Below are positions 33,885-41,787 of a DNA stretch of 64,000 nucleotides, in pieces; within the stretch, counting starts at the first letter, position 1; the number at the start of each line of letters is the position of its first letter. Location: assembly GCA_041651575.1 (NCBI GenBank), contig JBAZJB010000001.1:186001-250000 (forward strand), in the 5' to 3' direction. Under the pieces are notes generated by a model that searched no databases, had not been told where the DNA came from, and saw only the letters and a list, made by a program, of their open reading frames with translations. The translations under genes and the position numbers were made by a program. The DNA comes from JAQUOT01 sp041651575 (GTDB lineage: Archaea > Nanobdellota > Nanobdellia > SCGC-AAA011-G17 > JAFCDX01).

Positions 33885-34649
33885 ATGTCAGAATTACTAG
33901 TACAGGAAAAAGAAGTAGTGATTCCTGGGCAAATTTTAGCAAAAGGTATGGATTTTTTACCTGCTCATGGAACATTTAGAGAAGAAGACAACATAATTTC
34001 TTCTATGGTAGGTTTAGTAAACCTTAATGGAAGATTAATAAAAATAATTCCTTTAACAGGTCCTTATATACCAAGAAGGGACGATGTTGTTATTGGAAAA
34101 GTTGTTGATATTGGCCCTTGGGGTTGGAGAGTAGATATAAGATGGGCTTATCAGGCAATGTTATCTTTGAAAGACGCAACACAAGAATTCATAGAACGTG
34201 GAACAGATTTAACACAATTTTATAATATCGGAGATATATTAATGGTAAGAATTGTAAATGTATCTGGATCCAAAGTTATTGATTTAGGAATGAAAGGTCC
34301 TGGATTAAGAAAACTTACAGAAGGAAGAATGATACAAATTACACCTTCAAAAGTTCCAAGATTAATTGGAAAACAAGGTTCTATGATAACTATGATTAAA
34401 GACAAGACAGAAACAAGAATTTTAGTAGGACAAAACGGAAATGTTTGGATATCAGGAATGGATCCTGTTAAAGAAAAAGTAGCAGTAGATGCTATAGACA
34501 TAATTGATAAAGAAAGTCAATCCGAAGGTCTTACTGATAGTATTGAAAAATTCTTAAATGACAAACTTGGAATCAAAAAAGAAAAGAAAGTTGAAGAGAA
34601 AAAAGAAGAAATTAAAGAAGAAAAAGAATCCAAGAAGAAGGAGAAATAA
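33885..34649 (+). CDS. rrp4: Exosome RNA-binding subunit Rrp4
   Basis: Caps the archaeal exosome and binds RNA. In 254 residues it shows an N-terminal domain (V-I-P-G-Q-I-L-A-K-G), an S1 domain (V-I-G-K-V-V-D-I-G-P-W-G-W-R-V-D-I), and a KH domain with V-P-R-L-I-G-K-Q-G-S-M-I near 155. The last 30 residues are a Lys/Glu-rich charged tail that looks species-specific. A ribosome site AAAGGAG is present in the 15-base gap after SBDS. Confidence 0.95.
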   Translation: MSELLVQEKEVVIPGQILAKGMDFLPAHGTFREEDNIISSMVGLVNLNGRLIKIIPLTGPYIPRRDDVVIGKVVDIGPWGWRVDIRWAYQAMLSLKDATQEFIERGTDLTQFYNIGDILMVRIVNVSGSKVIDLGMKGPGLRKLTEGRMIQITPSKVPRLIGKQGSMITMIKDKTETRILVGQNGNVWISGMDPVKEKVAVDAIDIIDKESQSEGLTDSIEKFLNDKLGIKKEKKVEEKKEEIKEEKESKKKEK

Positions 34650-34651
34650 AA

Positions 34652-35338
34652 ATGGTAAAGAGAATTGATGGAAGAAAATTTGACGAATTAAGAAAGATGG
34701 AAGCAAAAGTTGGAGTTATTCCAAACGCAGCTGGTTCAGCTATGTTTAAAATTGGAAAAACTACTGCAATTGCAGCTGTTTATGGTCCAAGAGATTTCCA
34801 AGCATATTTACAAAATCCAGAAGTTGGAGTTTTAAGATGCAATTATAATATGATATCTTTTTCCAGCGGTGGAGAAAGGGTAAGACCAGGTCCATCTAGA
34901 AGATCAAGAGAAATATCTTTAGTAACAGAAAAAGCATTATTGCCTGCTGTGGATTTATCAGCATTTCCAAATGCAGTAGTAGATGTTTATGTTGAATTGA
35001 TAAATACAGATGCTGGAACAAGATGTGCAGGAATATGTGCTGCAGCAATGGCTCTTGCAGATGCAGGAATACCAATGAGAGATTTAGTTTCAGCTGTTTC
35101 TGCTGGAAAATTCAAAGGTGATTTTATTGCAGATTTAAACTATGAAGAAGATTCAGCAGAAGAAGGTGTTGATTTTCCAATAGCTATGATGCCAAGAACT
35201 GGAGCAATAACTTTAATGCAAATGGATGGCATTGTAGAAAAAGATGACATAAAAGAATTTATGAAAATAGGAAAAAAAGCTTGTGAAAAAGTATATGAAG
35301 TACAGAAAAAAGCTTTAAGGGAGAAATACGGAAAATGA
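34652..35338 (+). CDS. rrp41: Exosome catalytic subunit Rrp41
   Basis: Phosphate-dependent 3'-5' exoribonuclease subunit. It is 228 residues with the RNase PH fold markers A-A-V-Y-G-P-R, the Arg-rich P-S-R-R-S-R-E phosphate/RNA-binding stretch, C-A-G-I-C-A-A-A-M-A-L-A-D-A-G-I-P-M, and the acidic catalytic segment E-E-D-S-A-E-E-G-V-D-F-P-I-A-M. It starts two bases after Rrp4 and its stop overlaps the Rrp42 start by four bases. Confidence 0.96.
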   Translation: MVKRIDGRKFDELRKMEAKVGVIPNAAGSAMFKIGKTTAIAAVYGPRDFQAYLQNPEVGVLRCNYNMISFSSGGERVRPGPSRRSREISLVTEKALLPAVDLSAFPNAVVDVYVELINTDAGTRCAGICAAAMALADAGIPMRDLVSAVSAGKFKGDFIADLNYEEDSAEEGVDFPIAMMPRTGAITLMQMDGIVEKDDIKEFMKIGKKACEKVYEVQKKALREKYGK

Positions 35339-36096
35339 AATCACACGTACATACTTTAGCAGAAAAAGGATTTAGATTAGATAACAGAAAATTTGATGAA
35401 TACAGACCAGTAAAAGTCGAATATAGTCCATTAGAAAATGCAGAAGGTTCTGCAAGAGTTACAATGGGAAAAACCGTTGTATTAGCTGGTGTTAAAATGG
35501 AAGTAGGTACACCTTTTCCAGATACTCCAGACGATGGAGTTTTAATGGTTAATTCAGAACTATTACCTTTGGCAAATCCAGATTTTGAATCTGGTCCACC
35601 TTCTATAGAAGCTATAGAATTATCAAGAGTTGTTGATAGAGGTATTAGAGAATCTGGTACAATAGATACAAAAAAATTATGCATTAAAAAAGGAGAAAAA
35701 GTTTGGATGGTATTATTAGATATTTATCCAATGAATGATGATGGAAACTTATTTGATGCAGCAGCTTTGGCTGGGATTGCAGCATTACAAGATGCTAAAT
35801 TACCAGAATACAAAGATGAAAAAGTAGATTACACTAAAAAAACTAGTAAAGGTATTCCTTTATCTAAAGTGCCTGTTGAATGTACCGTTGTTAAAATTGA
35901 CAACCATCTGTTTATAGATCCAAGCAGAGAAGAAGAAAAAGCAGCAGATGCAAGATTGACTATAGCTACAATTGGTAAACAATTATGTGCTATGCAAAAA
36001 GGTGGAGATCAAGCATTAACAGACAAAGAAGTAGAGGAAATGGTTGACTTGGCTGTTAAAAAAACAGAAGAATTAAGGAAACTATTAAAAAAGTAA
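35335..36096 (+). CDS. rrp42: Exosome ring subunit Rrp42
   Basis: Non-catalytic partner of Rrp41 in the hexameric ring. It is 253 residues and has the family landmarks R-L-D-N-R-K-F-D-E-Y-R-P near the start, G-K-T-V-V-L-A-G-V-K-M-E, and V-P-V-E-C-T-V-V-K-I-D-N-H-L-F-I-D-P-S-R-E-E-E. It overlaps Rrp41 by four bases (ATGA) and is followed by a terminator hairpin. Confidence 0.96.
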   Translation: MKSHVHTLAEKGFRLDNRKFDEYRPVKVEYSPLENAEGSARVTMGKTVVLAGVKMEVGTPFPDTPDDGVLMVNSELLPLANPDFESGPPSIEAIELSRVVDRGIRESGTIDTKKLCIKKGEKVWMVLLDIYPMNDDGNLFDAAALAGIAALQDAKLPEYKDEKVDYTKKTSKGIPLSKVPVECTVVKIDNHLFIDPSREEEKAADARLTIATIGKQLCAMQKGGDQALTDKEVEEMVDLAVKKTEELRKLLKK

Positions 36097-36120
36097 GGTT
36101 TAAAAACCTCCTTTTTTATT
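36096..36120 (+). terminator. Hairpin plus T-run after rrp42
   Basis: AGGTTT-AA-AAACCT (36096-36109) forms a perfect 6-base stem with a minimal loop. It is followed after two bases by TTTTTT at 36112-36117. It begins on the last base of the rrp42 stop codon. Confidence 0.6.
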
Positions 36121-36145
36121 AAAAGGTTAGATAAAATACTTAAAA

Positions 36146-36361
36146 ATGGAAAAAGACTTTAAATTTACAAAATATGAAGTAGCAAGAATAATTGGAGCAA
36201 GAGCTTTACAAATAGCAATGGGTGCTCCTTTGTTACTTAAATTAAAGCCTGAAGAACTTGATAAGTTAAATTATAATCCTATTGAAATAGCAAAATTAGA
36301 ATTAACTAAAGGTATTTTACCTATTACTATTAAAAGGCCTTTACCTCCAAGAACAGAATAA
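36146..36361 (+). CDS. rpoK: RNA polymerase subunit K (Rpb6-like)
   Basis: Small polymerase subunit of 71 residues that stabilises the clamp. The family core is plain: T-K-Y-E-V-A-R-I-I-G-A-R-A-L-Q-I-A-M-G-A-P near 8-28 and N-P-I-E-I-A-K-L-E-L-T-K-G-I-L-P-I-T-I-K-R-P near 44-66. It lies 50 bases after rrp42, past a terminator-like hairpin, so it may have its own start of transcription. Confidence 0.95.
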   Translation: MEKDFKFTKYEVARIIGARALQIAMGAPLLLKLKPEELDKLNYNPIEIAKLELTKGILPITIKRPLPPRTE

Positions 36362-36366
36362 ATCTT

Positions 36367-36374
36367 TTTATATA
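36367..36374 (+). promoter_or_regulatory. TATA box of the deacetylase gene
   Basis: TTTATATA centred about 25 bases before the ATG at 36396. Confidence 0.55.
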
Positions 36375-36395
36375 TTTTTCTATCTTCTTATTTTT

Positions 36396-37079
36396 ATGAA
36401 TAGAAGGACTGTTTTAAAATTAGCAGAACTATCTTTATTTGTATTTCCCAAAGTTGTTAAATTAGAAGAATATTCTCCGTTAGAAGATTATTGTAAAATA
36501 GAAGAATTAGATTTAATAAATATTAAAAAAGATGTTTATATTACTATAGATGATGGTCCTAGAAAAGATTTTAATTCTATATTTGATAAATTAAAGGAAA
36601 ATGATAAATTTACATTTTTTATGTTGGGTTGTTTATTAAATACTGAAAAAGGGTATTATAGTGCTTGTAAAACTCTGGAAAAAGGGCATACAATTGGAAA
36701 TCATAGTTATAATCATCCAAGTTTTTCTTCAATAAATATTGATAAAGCAAAATCAGAAATTGAAAGAACACATAATTTTATAACAAAAATATATTCTGAT
36801 GTTGGAGTAAAACCTGAATTTGTTTTTAGATTTCCCTATGGAGATCCAGGTTTTCAAGTTATTAAAAAACAAGAAAGGATAATTCATACTGGAAGTCCTA
36901 CAAAAAAAGAAGAAATTAATAATTTTTTAAATTCTTTGGGTTATAAAAGTTATTTTTGGGATGTAGATACTGAAGATTGGAGGTATTATGCTCATTCAAG
37001 ATCTTTGAACAGCGTTTTAAACAGAATTAAAAATACAAAAAATAATGATGTCGTATTAATGCATGAATTTCCTATATAG
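36396..37079 (+). CDS. NodB-type polysaccharide deacetylase, possibly ended early by TAG
   Basis: Carbohydrate esterase 4 family, 227 residues, removing acetyl groups from N-acetylated sugars. NodB motifs are in order: T-I-D-D-G-P (motif 1), H-S-Y-N-H-P-S-F (motif 2, metal-binding His pair), R-F-P-Y-G-D-P (motif 3), W-D-V-D-T-E-D-W (motif 4) and V-L-M-H-E (motif 5). The N-terminus (M-N-R-R-T-V-L-K-L-A ... L-F-V-F-P) is a weak signal or anchor. After the TAG at 37077 the same frame continues for 21 codons (Y-G-I-K-V-L-K-V-I-D ... F-N-F-K-K-L-P-K) to TAA at 37143-37145, which resembles the normal last helix and strand of the fold. The protein may be truncated by mutation or read through. Confidence 0.85.
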   Translation: MNRRTVLKLAELSLFVFPKVVKLEEYSPLEDYCKIEELDLINIKKDVYITIDDGPRKDFNSIFDKLKENDKFTFFMLGCLLNTEKGYYSACKTLEKGHTIGNHSYNHPSFSSINIDKAKSEIERTHNFITKIYSDVGVKPEFVFRFPYGDPGFQVIKKQERIIHTGSPTKKEEINNFLNSLGYKSYFWDVDTEDWRYYAHSRSLNSVLNRIKNTKNNDVVLMHEFPI

Positions 37080-37147
37080 TATGGAATTAAAGTACTTAAA
37101 GTAATAGATTCTAAGAAATTTAATTTTAAAAAACTACCTAAATAATT

Positions 37148-38515
37148 TTATTTTCTTTGAAAATTTCTTCCATTCCATATATATGGAATGTCGTCTCCAA
37201 AACAATTTGTACTATAAGGTTTTGTGTCTGTTGTTAGATATACTGCAGTTAAATAATATCCACATTTACCTTTATTTTTTTTAAGATATACTATTTCTCT
37301 ACAAAAGGATTCAGCAGAAGTAGGAGTATCGTTTATAAATATCTTTGATAAAGAATTAAAATTAGGATGGCCTTTTAGATCTTCTATTTTTCTAATTTCA
37401 ATTTTTTCTTTTCTACCATCGCAATCTATATCAATATTTTGAACACCTTCTTTATATAATTTTATAAGTTCTTTTTGAGGTTCTTCTTTGCTTTTTTGTA
37501 AGTAATTTAAAAATCTATCAACGCTTTGTCCTTCCCACTCATTATTAAAATTTTTATAAAGCATTTTTTCTATTTCTTTTGTTTTTAATTCACTTTTTTT
37601 TACTGCACTTTGATAATGATCATCTTCCTTAAGAAGCTCTAATATTCTATCGTCTTTTATTACTGCGGTTATTGGAATACCTGCTCCATTTAAACCTCTA
37701 GTAATAATTGTCTTTGAAAGATTTTCCATACTATTATCTTTATTTATTTCATTATAATAAGCCATAATTCCAAAACCACTACTAAATCCTTCGTTAATAT
37801 TTTCAAACATAATCTTATCTTCTTTAAAAGTTCTATTTGGTTTTTTAGCAAGTTCTTCTGCAACATTTAATTGATAAATTACTTTTGCTAAACGAGTATG
37901 AACAGATTTATCTATTTCTTCTAGAAGTATTTTTTCTAAATCCTTGACATTTTCTATGCTTTTAATTTTCTTTTCTATTTCTGAATATCTAGATATTAAT
38001 GTATCGTTTAAAGTTTTATTGATGTCATCTATAGAATTACTAATAGTTATTCTAACAATATATTTTTGTGGTTCAATAGCTAAATTAGCTCCTCCTGTTG
38101 CAATAGAAGCACTTAAAGAACCTTCTATTTCTACTAACCTATTATAAGTAAATCTTAATGCCTCTGTTCCTAATTCTATTTTTAAAACTTTTTTAAAAAC
38201 ATTATTTGTATCGCTGATAATTTTTGAATATTCTGGCATATATTTTTTCATTGTAAACTTAAATGCCATTCTTTCATAAAGCCCTTTTTCATTTTTTTCA
38301 TCACCTATTATGTCTGGATTATTTTTATTAGTAATATCAACAATATACCAACCACCAACTTGACGATTAGCGACTCTTCTTCCAGAATATTTATGATTAT
38401 TTTCAATAAAAGTAAAATAATCTCCATAATAATCAAATTTTACTTCAGCTTTTGCTAATAAAGAAAGACCTGTTAAGACTATACCTGCTAATAATCTTTT
38501 AACCCCCGATTTCAT
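37148..38515 (-). CDS. Secreted protein, unknown
   Basis: Protein of 455 residues with a signal peptide (M-K-S-G-V-K-R-L-L-A-G-I-V-L-T-G-L-S-L-L-A-K-A). The mature part is charged and mostly helical in the middle (about 150-330), with a beta-rich N-terminal section and a C-terminal Cys pair region (C-R-E-I-V-Y-L-K-K-N-K-G-K-C). No enzymatic motif and no TM anchor seen. The leader resembles those of the genes at 25780 and 6867. It converges with the deacetylase gene. Confidence 0.65.
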   Translation of the reverse strand: MKSGVKRLLAGIVLTGLSLLAKAEVKFDYYGDYFTFIENNHKYSGRRVANRQVGGWYIVDITNKNNPDIIGDEKNEKGLYERMAFKFTMKKYMPEYSKIISDTNNVFKKVLKIELGTEALRFTYNRLVEIEGSLSASIATGGANLAIEPQKYIVRITISNSIDDINKTLNDTLISRYSEIEKKIKSIENVKDLEKILLEEIDKSVHTRLAKVIYQLNVAEELAKKPNRTFKEDKIMFENINEGFSSGFGIMAYYNEINKDNSMENLSKTIITRGLNGAGIPITAVIKDDRILELLKEDDHYQSAVKKSELKTKEIEKMLYKNFNNEWEGQSVDRFLNYLQKSKEEPQKELIKLYKEGVQNIDIDCDGRKEKIEIRKIEDLKGHPNFNSLSKIFINDTPTSAESFCREIVYLKKNKGKCGYYLTAVYLTTDTKPYSTNCFGDDIPYIWNGRNFQRK

Positions 38516-38536
38516 ACAATTTATACATTAGAAAAA

Positions 38537-38544
38537 TATATAAA
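38537..38544 (-). promoter_or_regulatory. TATA box of the 37148-38515 gene
   Basis: Minus-strand TTTATATA centred about 25 bases before the ATG at 38515. The divergent gene at 38576 has its own box next to it. Confidence 0.55.
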
Positions 38545-38547
38545 GTT

Positions 38548-38555
38548 TTATAAAT
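38548..38555 (+). promoter_or_regulatory. TATA box of the 38576 gene
   Basis: TTTATAAA centred about 25 bases before the ATG at 38576. A second TTTATAAA nearer the start (38565-38572) is too close for a normal transcript. Confidence 0.5.
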
Positions 38556-38575
38556 AAAAAAGTGTTTATAAATCT

Positions 38576-40285
38576 ATGTCTTTAGTTAAAAAAATAGAGG
38601 ATTATGTTCTTATTAGTATAGCTATACTATCTGTATTATTATTGATGTTTTTAATAGGAGTTAATTTTACTGGTTTTGTTTTCTATGATTCAAATTATGA
38701 ATATACTGGAAATGAAACTTCTTACGAAATTATTACTTTTAGTAACTTTGATAAAATTTTAACTTCTGATAAAGGGGTTATAAATTATGATATTATAAAC
38801 AAAGGCAATGGTAATTCTAGGTGGAATTGGAAAGAACAAAATGGATTAGTAATGATTTGTAATTCAGATATTGAAAATTGTTCTTTGGATTTAAATCTAA
38901 CTACTTCACAATATTGGTATTTAAGTCAGAATTTTTCTTCTATTAATCAAAATAGTGGAGAAGATCCTGTTTTTTCTTGGTTAAACAAAGAGAAAAAAAC
39001 ACAAAGAGAATTTTGGATTGGTTTTGAAGATATACCTTTAGACCAAGCAGATAAAGATTATAATGATGTTTTCTTCCAAATACAAAAGAAAAAAGATTTA
39101 ATTTTAATTAATTTGGAAAAACAAGCCTCTGGATATGCAAATCCAACTAATTTAGTATTTCATTTTGATTCTGCAACTTGGTTTGTAACTTATAAAATAA
39201 GCAAGCATATTTATGATGGGAAATGGAATAATAGTGAAGAAGAAATATTTGAAGCTACAGGAGATTTAGAATATGAAATATTTTATGATGATTCAAAAAA
39301 TAATCAATGGATACAATTTGAATTCAAAAATATAACTGATCAAGGGGATGATGATAATGATACGATTATAAATGAATATGATAATTGTTTAGATATTTAT
39401 AATTTAGATCAAAATAATTCTGATAGTGATTCTTTTGGAGATGCTTGTGATAATTGTGATTTCGTTAATAATGAAGATCAATTAGATTCTGATTTTGACG
39501 GTATTGGAGATGATTGTGAACCTACTTGTATTGATGGAATACAGAATGGAGATGAAACAGGAATTGATTGTGGAGGTTCTTGCCCTAAATGTAATTATAA
39601 GAGAATATTAACTTTAGATAATGAATTAACAAATGCTATTTTAACTTTGTATACTTTTGAAAATATAACGAATATAACTTTTAACAAGAGTTATGTTCTT
39701 AGTAATCAAGGTAGTTTAATTGAATTTAATCCAGAATTAGATATTAATAATGTTTTTGTAAATGGATTATTTGAAATTTATTACAATCAATCAAAATTAA
39801 TTGAATTGGATATAAATGAATCTAGTTTAAAATTATTATATAATACTACTTTAATGTCTGAAGATTATTATTTAGATTTGGAAGCTAATTATCTTAATTT
39901 AAGTTTGTATAATTTTGTAAATGTTTTTAGTTTAATTGGAGATAAAAATGCTCATGAAGTCGTTTCTTCTGGTGGTGGAGGTGGAGGTTCTGGTGGAAAT
40001 AGAGAAGGTCAAACCATTGTAGCTCCTGCAACTCCAGTAGTTCAAAGAAATTTAGAAGCTCCTGAAGCTCCTAAAAATGTTAGAGCTTTAGAATCTATTA
40101 ATCATTGTGAAAATGGAGTAAAAGATGCAAATGAAATTGGAATTGATTGCGGAAGTTCTTGTCCAAAATGTTCAACAGGAATTTATACAATTTATTATCT
40201 TAAATTAATTTCACCTTGGGTTGCTATAGTTTCAATAATATTAATCATATTATATCTAATAGAAATAAATTATTTTAAGAAATGA
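38576..40285 (+). CDS. Surface protein with DUF4114-like, TSP3-like and Gly-linker modules
   Basis: Protein of 569 residues with TM segments at both ends: an N-terminal anchor (about 10-35) and a C-terminal TM helix (about 541-563). Between them are a beta-rich domain containing W-I-G-F-E-D-I-P-L ... D-K-D-Y-N-D-V-F-F, typical of DUF4114 (about 145-170), an Asp-rich thrombospondin-type-3-like calcium region (about 255-320) ending in the Cys motif G-I-D-C-G-G-S-C-P-K-C, a beta-rich section, a Gly-rich linker (about 464-474), and a second C-x-N-G-V-K-D-A-N-E-I-G-I-D-C-G-S-S-C-P-K-C motif. The duplicated G-I-D-C-G motif is a calcium/disulfide element seen in many archaeal surface proteins. Overlaps the next gene by four bases. 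Confidence 0.75.
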   Translation: MSLVKKIEDYVLISIAILSVLLLMFLIGVNFTGFVFYDSNYEYTGNETSYEIITFSNFDKILTSDKGVINYDIINKGNGNSRWNWKEQNGLVMICNSDIENCSLDLNLTTSQYWYLSQNFSSINQNSGEDPVFSWLNKEKKTQREFWIGFEDIPLDQADKDYNDVFFQIQKKKDLILINLEKQASGYANPTNLVFHFDSATWFVTYKISKHIYDGKWNNSEEEIFEATGDLEYEIFYDDSKNNQWIQFEFKNITDQGDDDNDTIINEYDNCLDIYNLDQNNSDSDSFGDACDNCDFVNNEDQLDSDFDGIGDDCEPTCIDGIQNGDETGIDCGGSCPKCNYKRILTLDNELTNAILTLYTFENITNITFNKSYVLSNQGSLIEFNPELDINNVFVNGLFEIYYNQSKLIELDINESSLKLLYNTTLMSEDYYLDLEANYLNLSLYNFVNVFSLIGDKNAHEVVSSGGGGGGSGGNREGQTIVAPATPVVQRNLEAPEAPKNVRALESINHCENGVKDANEIGIDCGSSCPKCSTGIYTIYYLKLISPWVAIVSIILIILYLIEINYFKK

Positions 40286-41160
40286 CAAGAATACCTATTG
40301 TAAATAACCAATTTTATCCTGGAAATTTGCAAGATTTGGAAGAAGAAATAAAAAATTGTTTTTTATCTAAATTTGGACCTAGAAAATTACCTGAGAAAAG
40401 AACAAAAAATGTTTTTGGAATTTTAACTCCTCATGCAGGATATAGTTATTCTGGGGCTTGTGCAAGTTATGCTTATAAGGAATTGGGAGAAGCAAAATTT
40501 CCTGAATTTTATGTTATGCTTGGAGTAAATCATACTGTTTTTATGGGAAGAAAAATTGCTTTAAGTTTACAAGATTGGCAGACTCCTTTTGGATTGGTTA
40601 AAAATGTTTCTGATATAAATTCCATTGAAATTAAAGATTTTTTAGAATTATTGAATGAAAACAATATTAAAAGAGATGAAAATGCACATAGAGCAGAACA
40701 TTCTTTAGAAGTCCAATTACCTTTTTTACAATTTGTTTCTAAAGATAATTTAAATAAATTAAGAATATTACCCCTTACTGTTTCTGATGTTGATTTTGAA
40801 ACTTGTAGAAAAGTTGGAAAATTATTTTCTAAATTAAATAGGAGATTCCAGTTAATTATAAGTTCTGATTTTACCCATTATGGTCCTGGTTATGGTTATA
40901 CTCTAGAAAAAGGATCTCCAAAAAACATTGAGAAAATAGATATGCAAGCAATAAATTTAATTAAAGAATTTAAAACCAAAGAATTTTTAGAATATACAGA
41001 TAATAAAACGATTTGCGGTAAATATCCTATTGCTTTAGGATTGGAAATTTTAAAGAATATTGGGTGTAAAAAAGCTAAATTATTAAAATATTATAATTCT
41101 GGAGATATTTCTAAAGATTATAATAATTTTGTAGGTTATGGTTCTATGGTATTTGAATAA
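40282..41160 (+). CDS. MEMO1-family protein (AmmeMemoRadiSam system protein B)
   Basis: Protein of 292 residues in the MEMO/extradiol-dioxygenase-like superfamily. Family landmarks: L-T-P-H-A-G-Y-S-Y-S-G near 50-60, L-G-V-N-H-T near 88, H-R-A-E-H-S-L-E-V-Q-L-P-F-L near 138-150, I-S-S-D-F-T-H-Y-G-P near 195-204, and C-G-K-Y-P-I near 250. The biochemical role is unsettled; in many prokaryotes it pairs with an AMMECR1 protein and a radical SAM enzyme, neither of which is in the window. It is coupled to the upstream surface-protein gene by a four-base overlap. Confidence 0.9.
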   Translation: MTRIPIVNNQFYPGNLQDLEEEIKNCFLSKFGPRKLPEKRTKNVFGILTPHAGYSYSGACASYAYKELGEAKFPEFYVMLGVNHTVFMGRKIALSLQDWQTPFGLVKNVSDINSIEIKDFLELLNENNIKRDENAHRAEHSLEVQLPFLQFVSKDNLNKLRILPLTVSDVDFETCRKVGKLFSKLNRRFQLIISSDFTHYGPGYGYTLEKGSPKNIEKIDMQAINLIKEFKTKEFLEYTDNKTICGKYPIALGLEILKNIGCKKAKLLKYYNSGDISKDYNNFVGYGSMVFE

Positions 41161-41175
41161 ATAGCCAAGAAAAGA

Positions 41176-41183
41176 TTTATAAA
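41176..41183 (+). promoter_or_regulatory. TATA box of the JAMM gene
   Basis: TTTATAAA, about 26 bases before 41206. Transcription would begin at the Shine-Dalgarno motif itself, giving a leader of about 12 bases. Confidence 0.5.
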
Positions 41184-41206
41184 CTAAAACAAGCGTAATT
41201 AGTTAA

Positions 41207-41212
41207 GAGGTG
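41207..41212 (+). promoter_or_regulatory. Shine-Dalgarno site selecting a TTG start
   Basis: GAGGTG, five bases before the TTG at 41218. The nearby ATG at 41214 is out of frame and closes after eight codons. The same GAGGTG-to-TTG arrangement occurs at 44207 and 48067. Confidence 0.6.
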
Positions 41213-41217
41213 TATGT

Positions 41218-41730
41218 TTGAAAAACAAAAACGGAAATAAAATTTCTATTGTTACAGTTCTAATCGTTCTTTTTTTCATCAGTAGTTATGTAACTGGAAG
41301 AGCAGTTTTTCAAGAAAGAACTATAGAAATACCTCAAAATATAATAGATGATTTCAATAATATTTATGAAAGTAATCCAGAAGAAACAACAAGATGTGTA
41401 AGGGGAGAAAAAACCTTAGAAGGATGGAAAATTACTAATATTTATGAGCCAGAAATACTCAATACCCAAGTAAATACCATGAAATATATTGCTTGTGGTT
41501 CTGATAAAAAATATGCAGATGTTATAGGTACATGGCATATCCACCCAAGAGGAATATGTGAATTAAGCGATTCTGATATGTTTAGTTTTGGAGGAGATTA
41601 TTATCAATATGGTTTAGAACTATCTATAATACAATGTGCTACAGATAAACTAGGTATATTTAGTAAGGATATTATATTCTCAGAAGGATATACTTTTGAG
41701 CAAGATTCTATGAAATATAAAATAATTTAA
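41218..41730 (+). CDS. Extracytoplasmic JAMM/MPN metalloprotease-like protein
   Basis: Protein of 170 residues with a basic N-terminus and one TM or signal segment (about 9-27), placing the rest outside the membrane by the positive-inside rule. It carries a full JAMM motif: H107-x-H109-P, seven residues, S117-x-x-D120. JAMM proteins are zinc peptidases that cleave isopeptide or peptide bonds, usually in the cytoplasm; an exported one could act on peptides or envelope links. Translation begins at TTG 41218, decided by the GAGGTG site, since no in-frame ATG exists before the TM segment. Four cysteines may form disulfides. Substrate unknown. Confidence 0.7.
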   Translation: MKNKNGNKISIVTVLIVLFFISSYVTGRAVFQERTIEIPQNIIDDFNNIYESNPEETTRCVRGEKTLEGWKITNIYEPEILNTQVNTMKYIACGSDKKYADVIGTWHIHPRGICELSDSDMFSFGGDYYQYGLELSIIQCATDKLGIFSKDIIFSEGYTFEQDSMKYKII

Positions 41731-41739
41731 ATATATACT
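41728..41739 (+). promoter_or_regulatory. Half-site of the 25-base operator-like element
   Basis: TAAATATATACT is identical to the first 12 bases of the element shared by the uppS and C25-protease promoters; the second arm is missing. It overlaps the stop of the JAMM gene, upstream of the DsbA-like gene. Confidence 0.25.
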
Positions 41740-41753
41740 AAAATTTCATAAAC

Positions 41754-41761
41754 TTTATAAA
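41754..41761 (+). promoter_or_regulatory. TATA box of the DsbA-like gene
   Basis: TTTATAAA about 30 bases before the ATG at 41788, giving a leader of only a few bases. Confidence 0.5.
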
Positions 41762-41787
41762 TAAGTAAATAACAAAAAATTTGTAAA

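Noticed and set aside
37077..37079. TAG as pyrrolysine codon
   Set aside because: TAG ends several other genes in the window and no pyrrolysine genes are seen; kept only as a possible nonsense mutation or readthrough.
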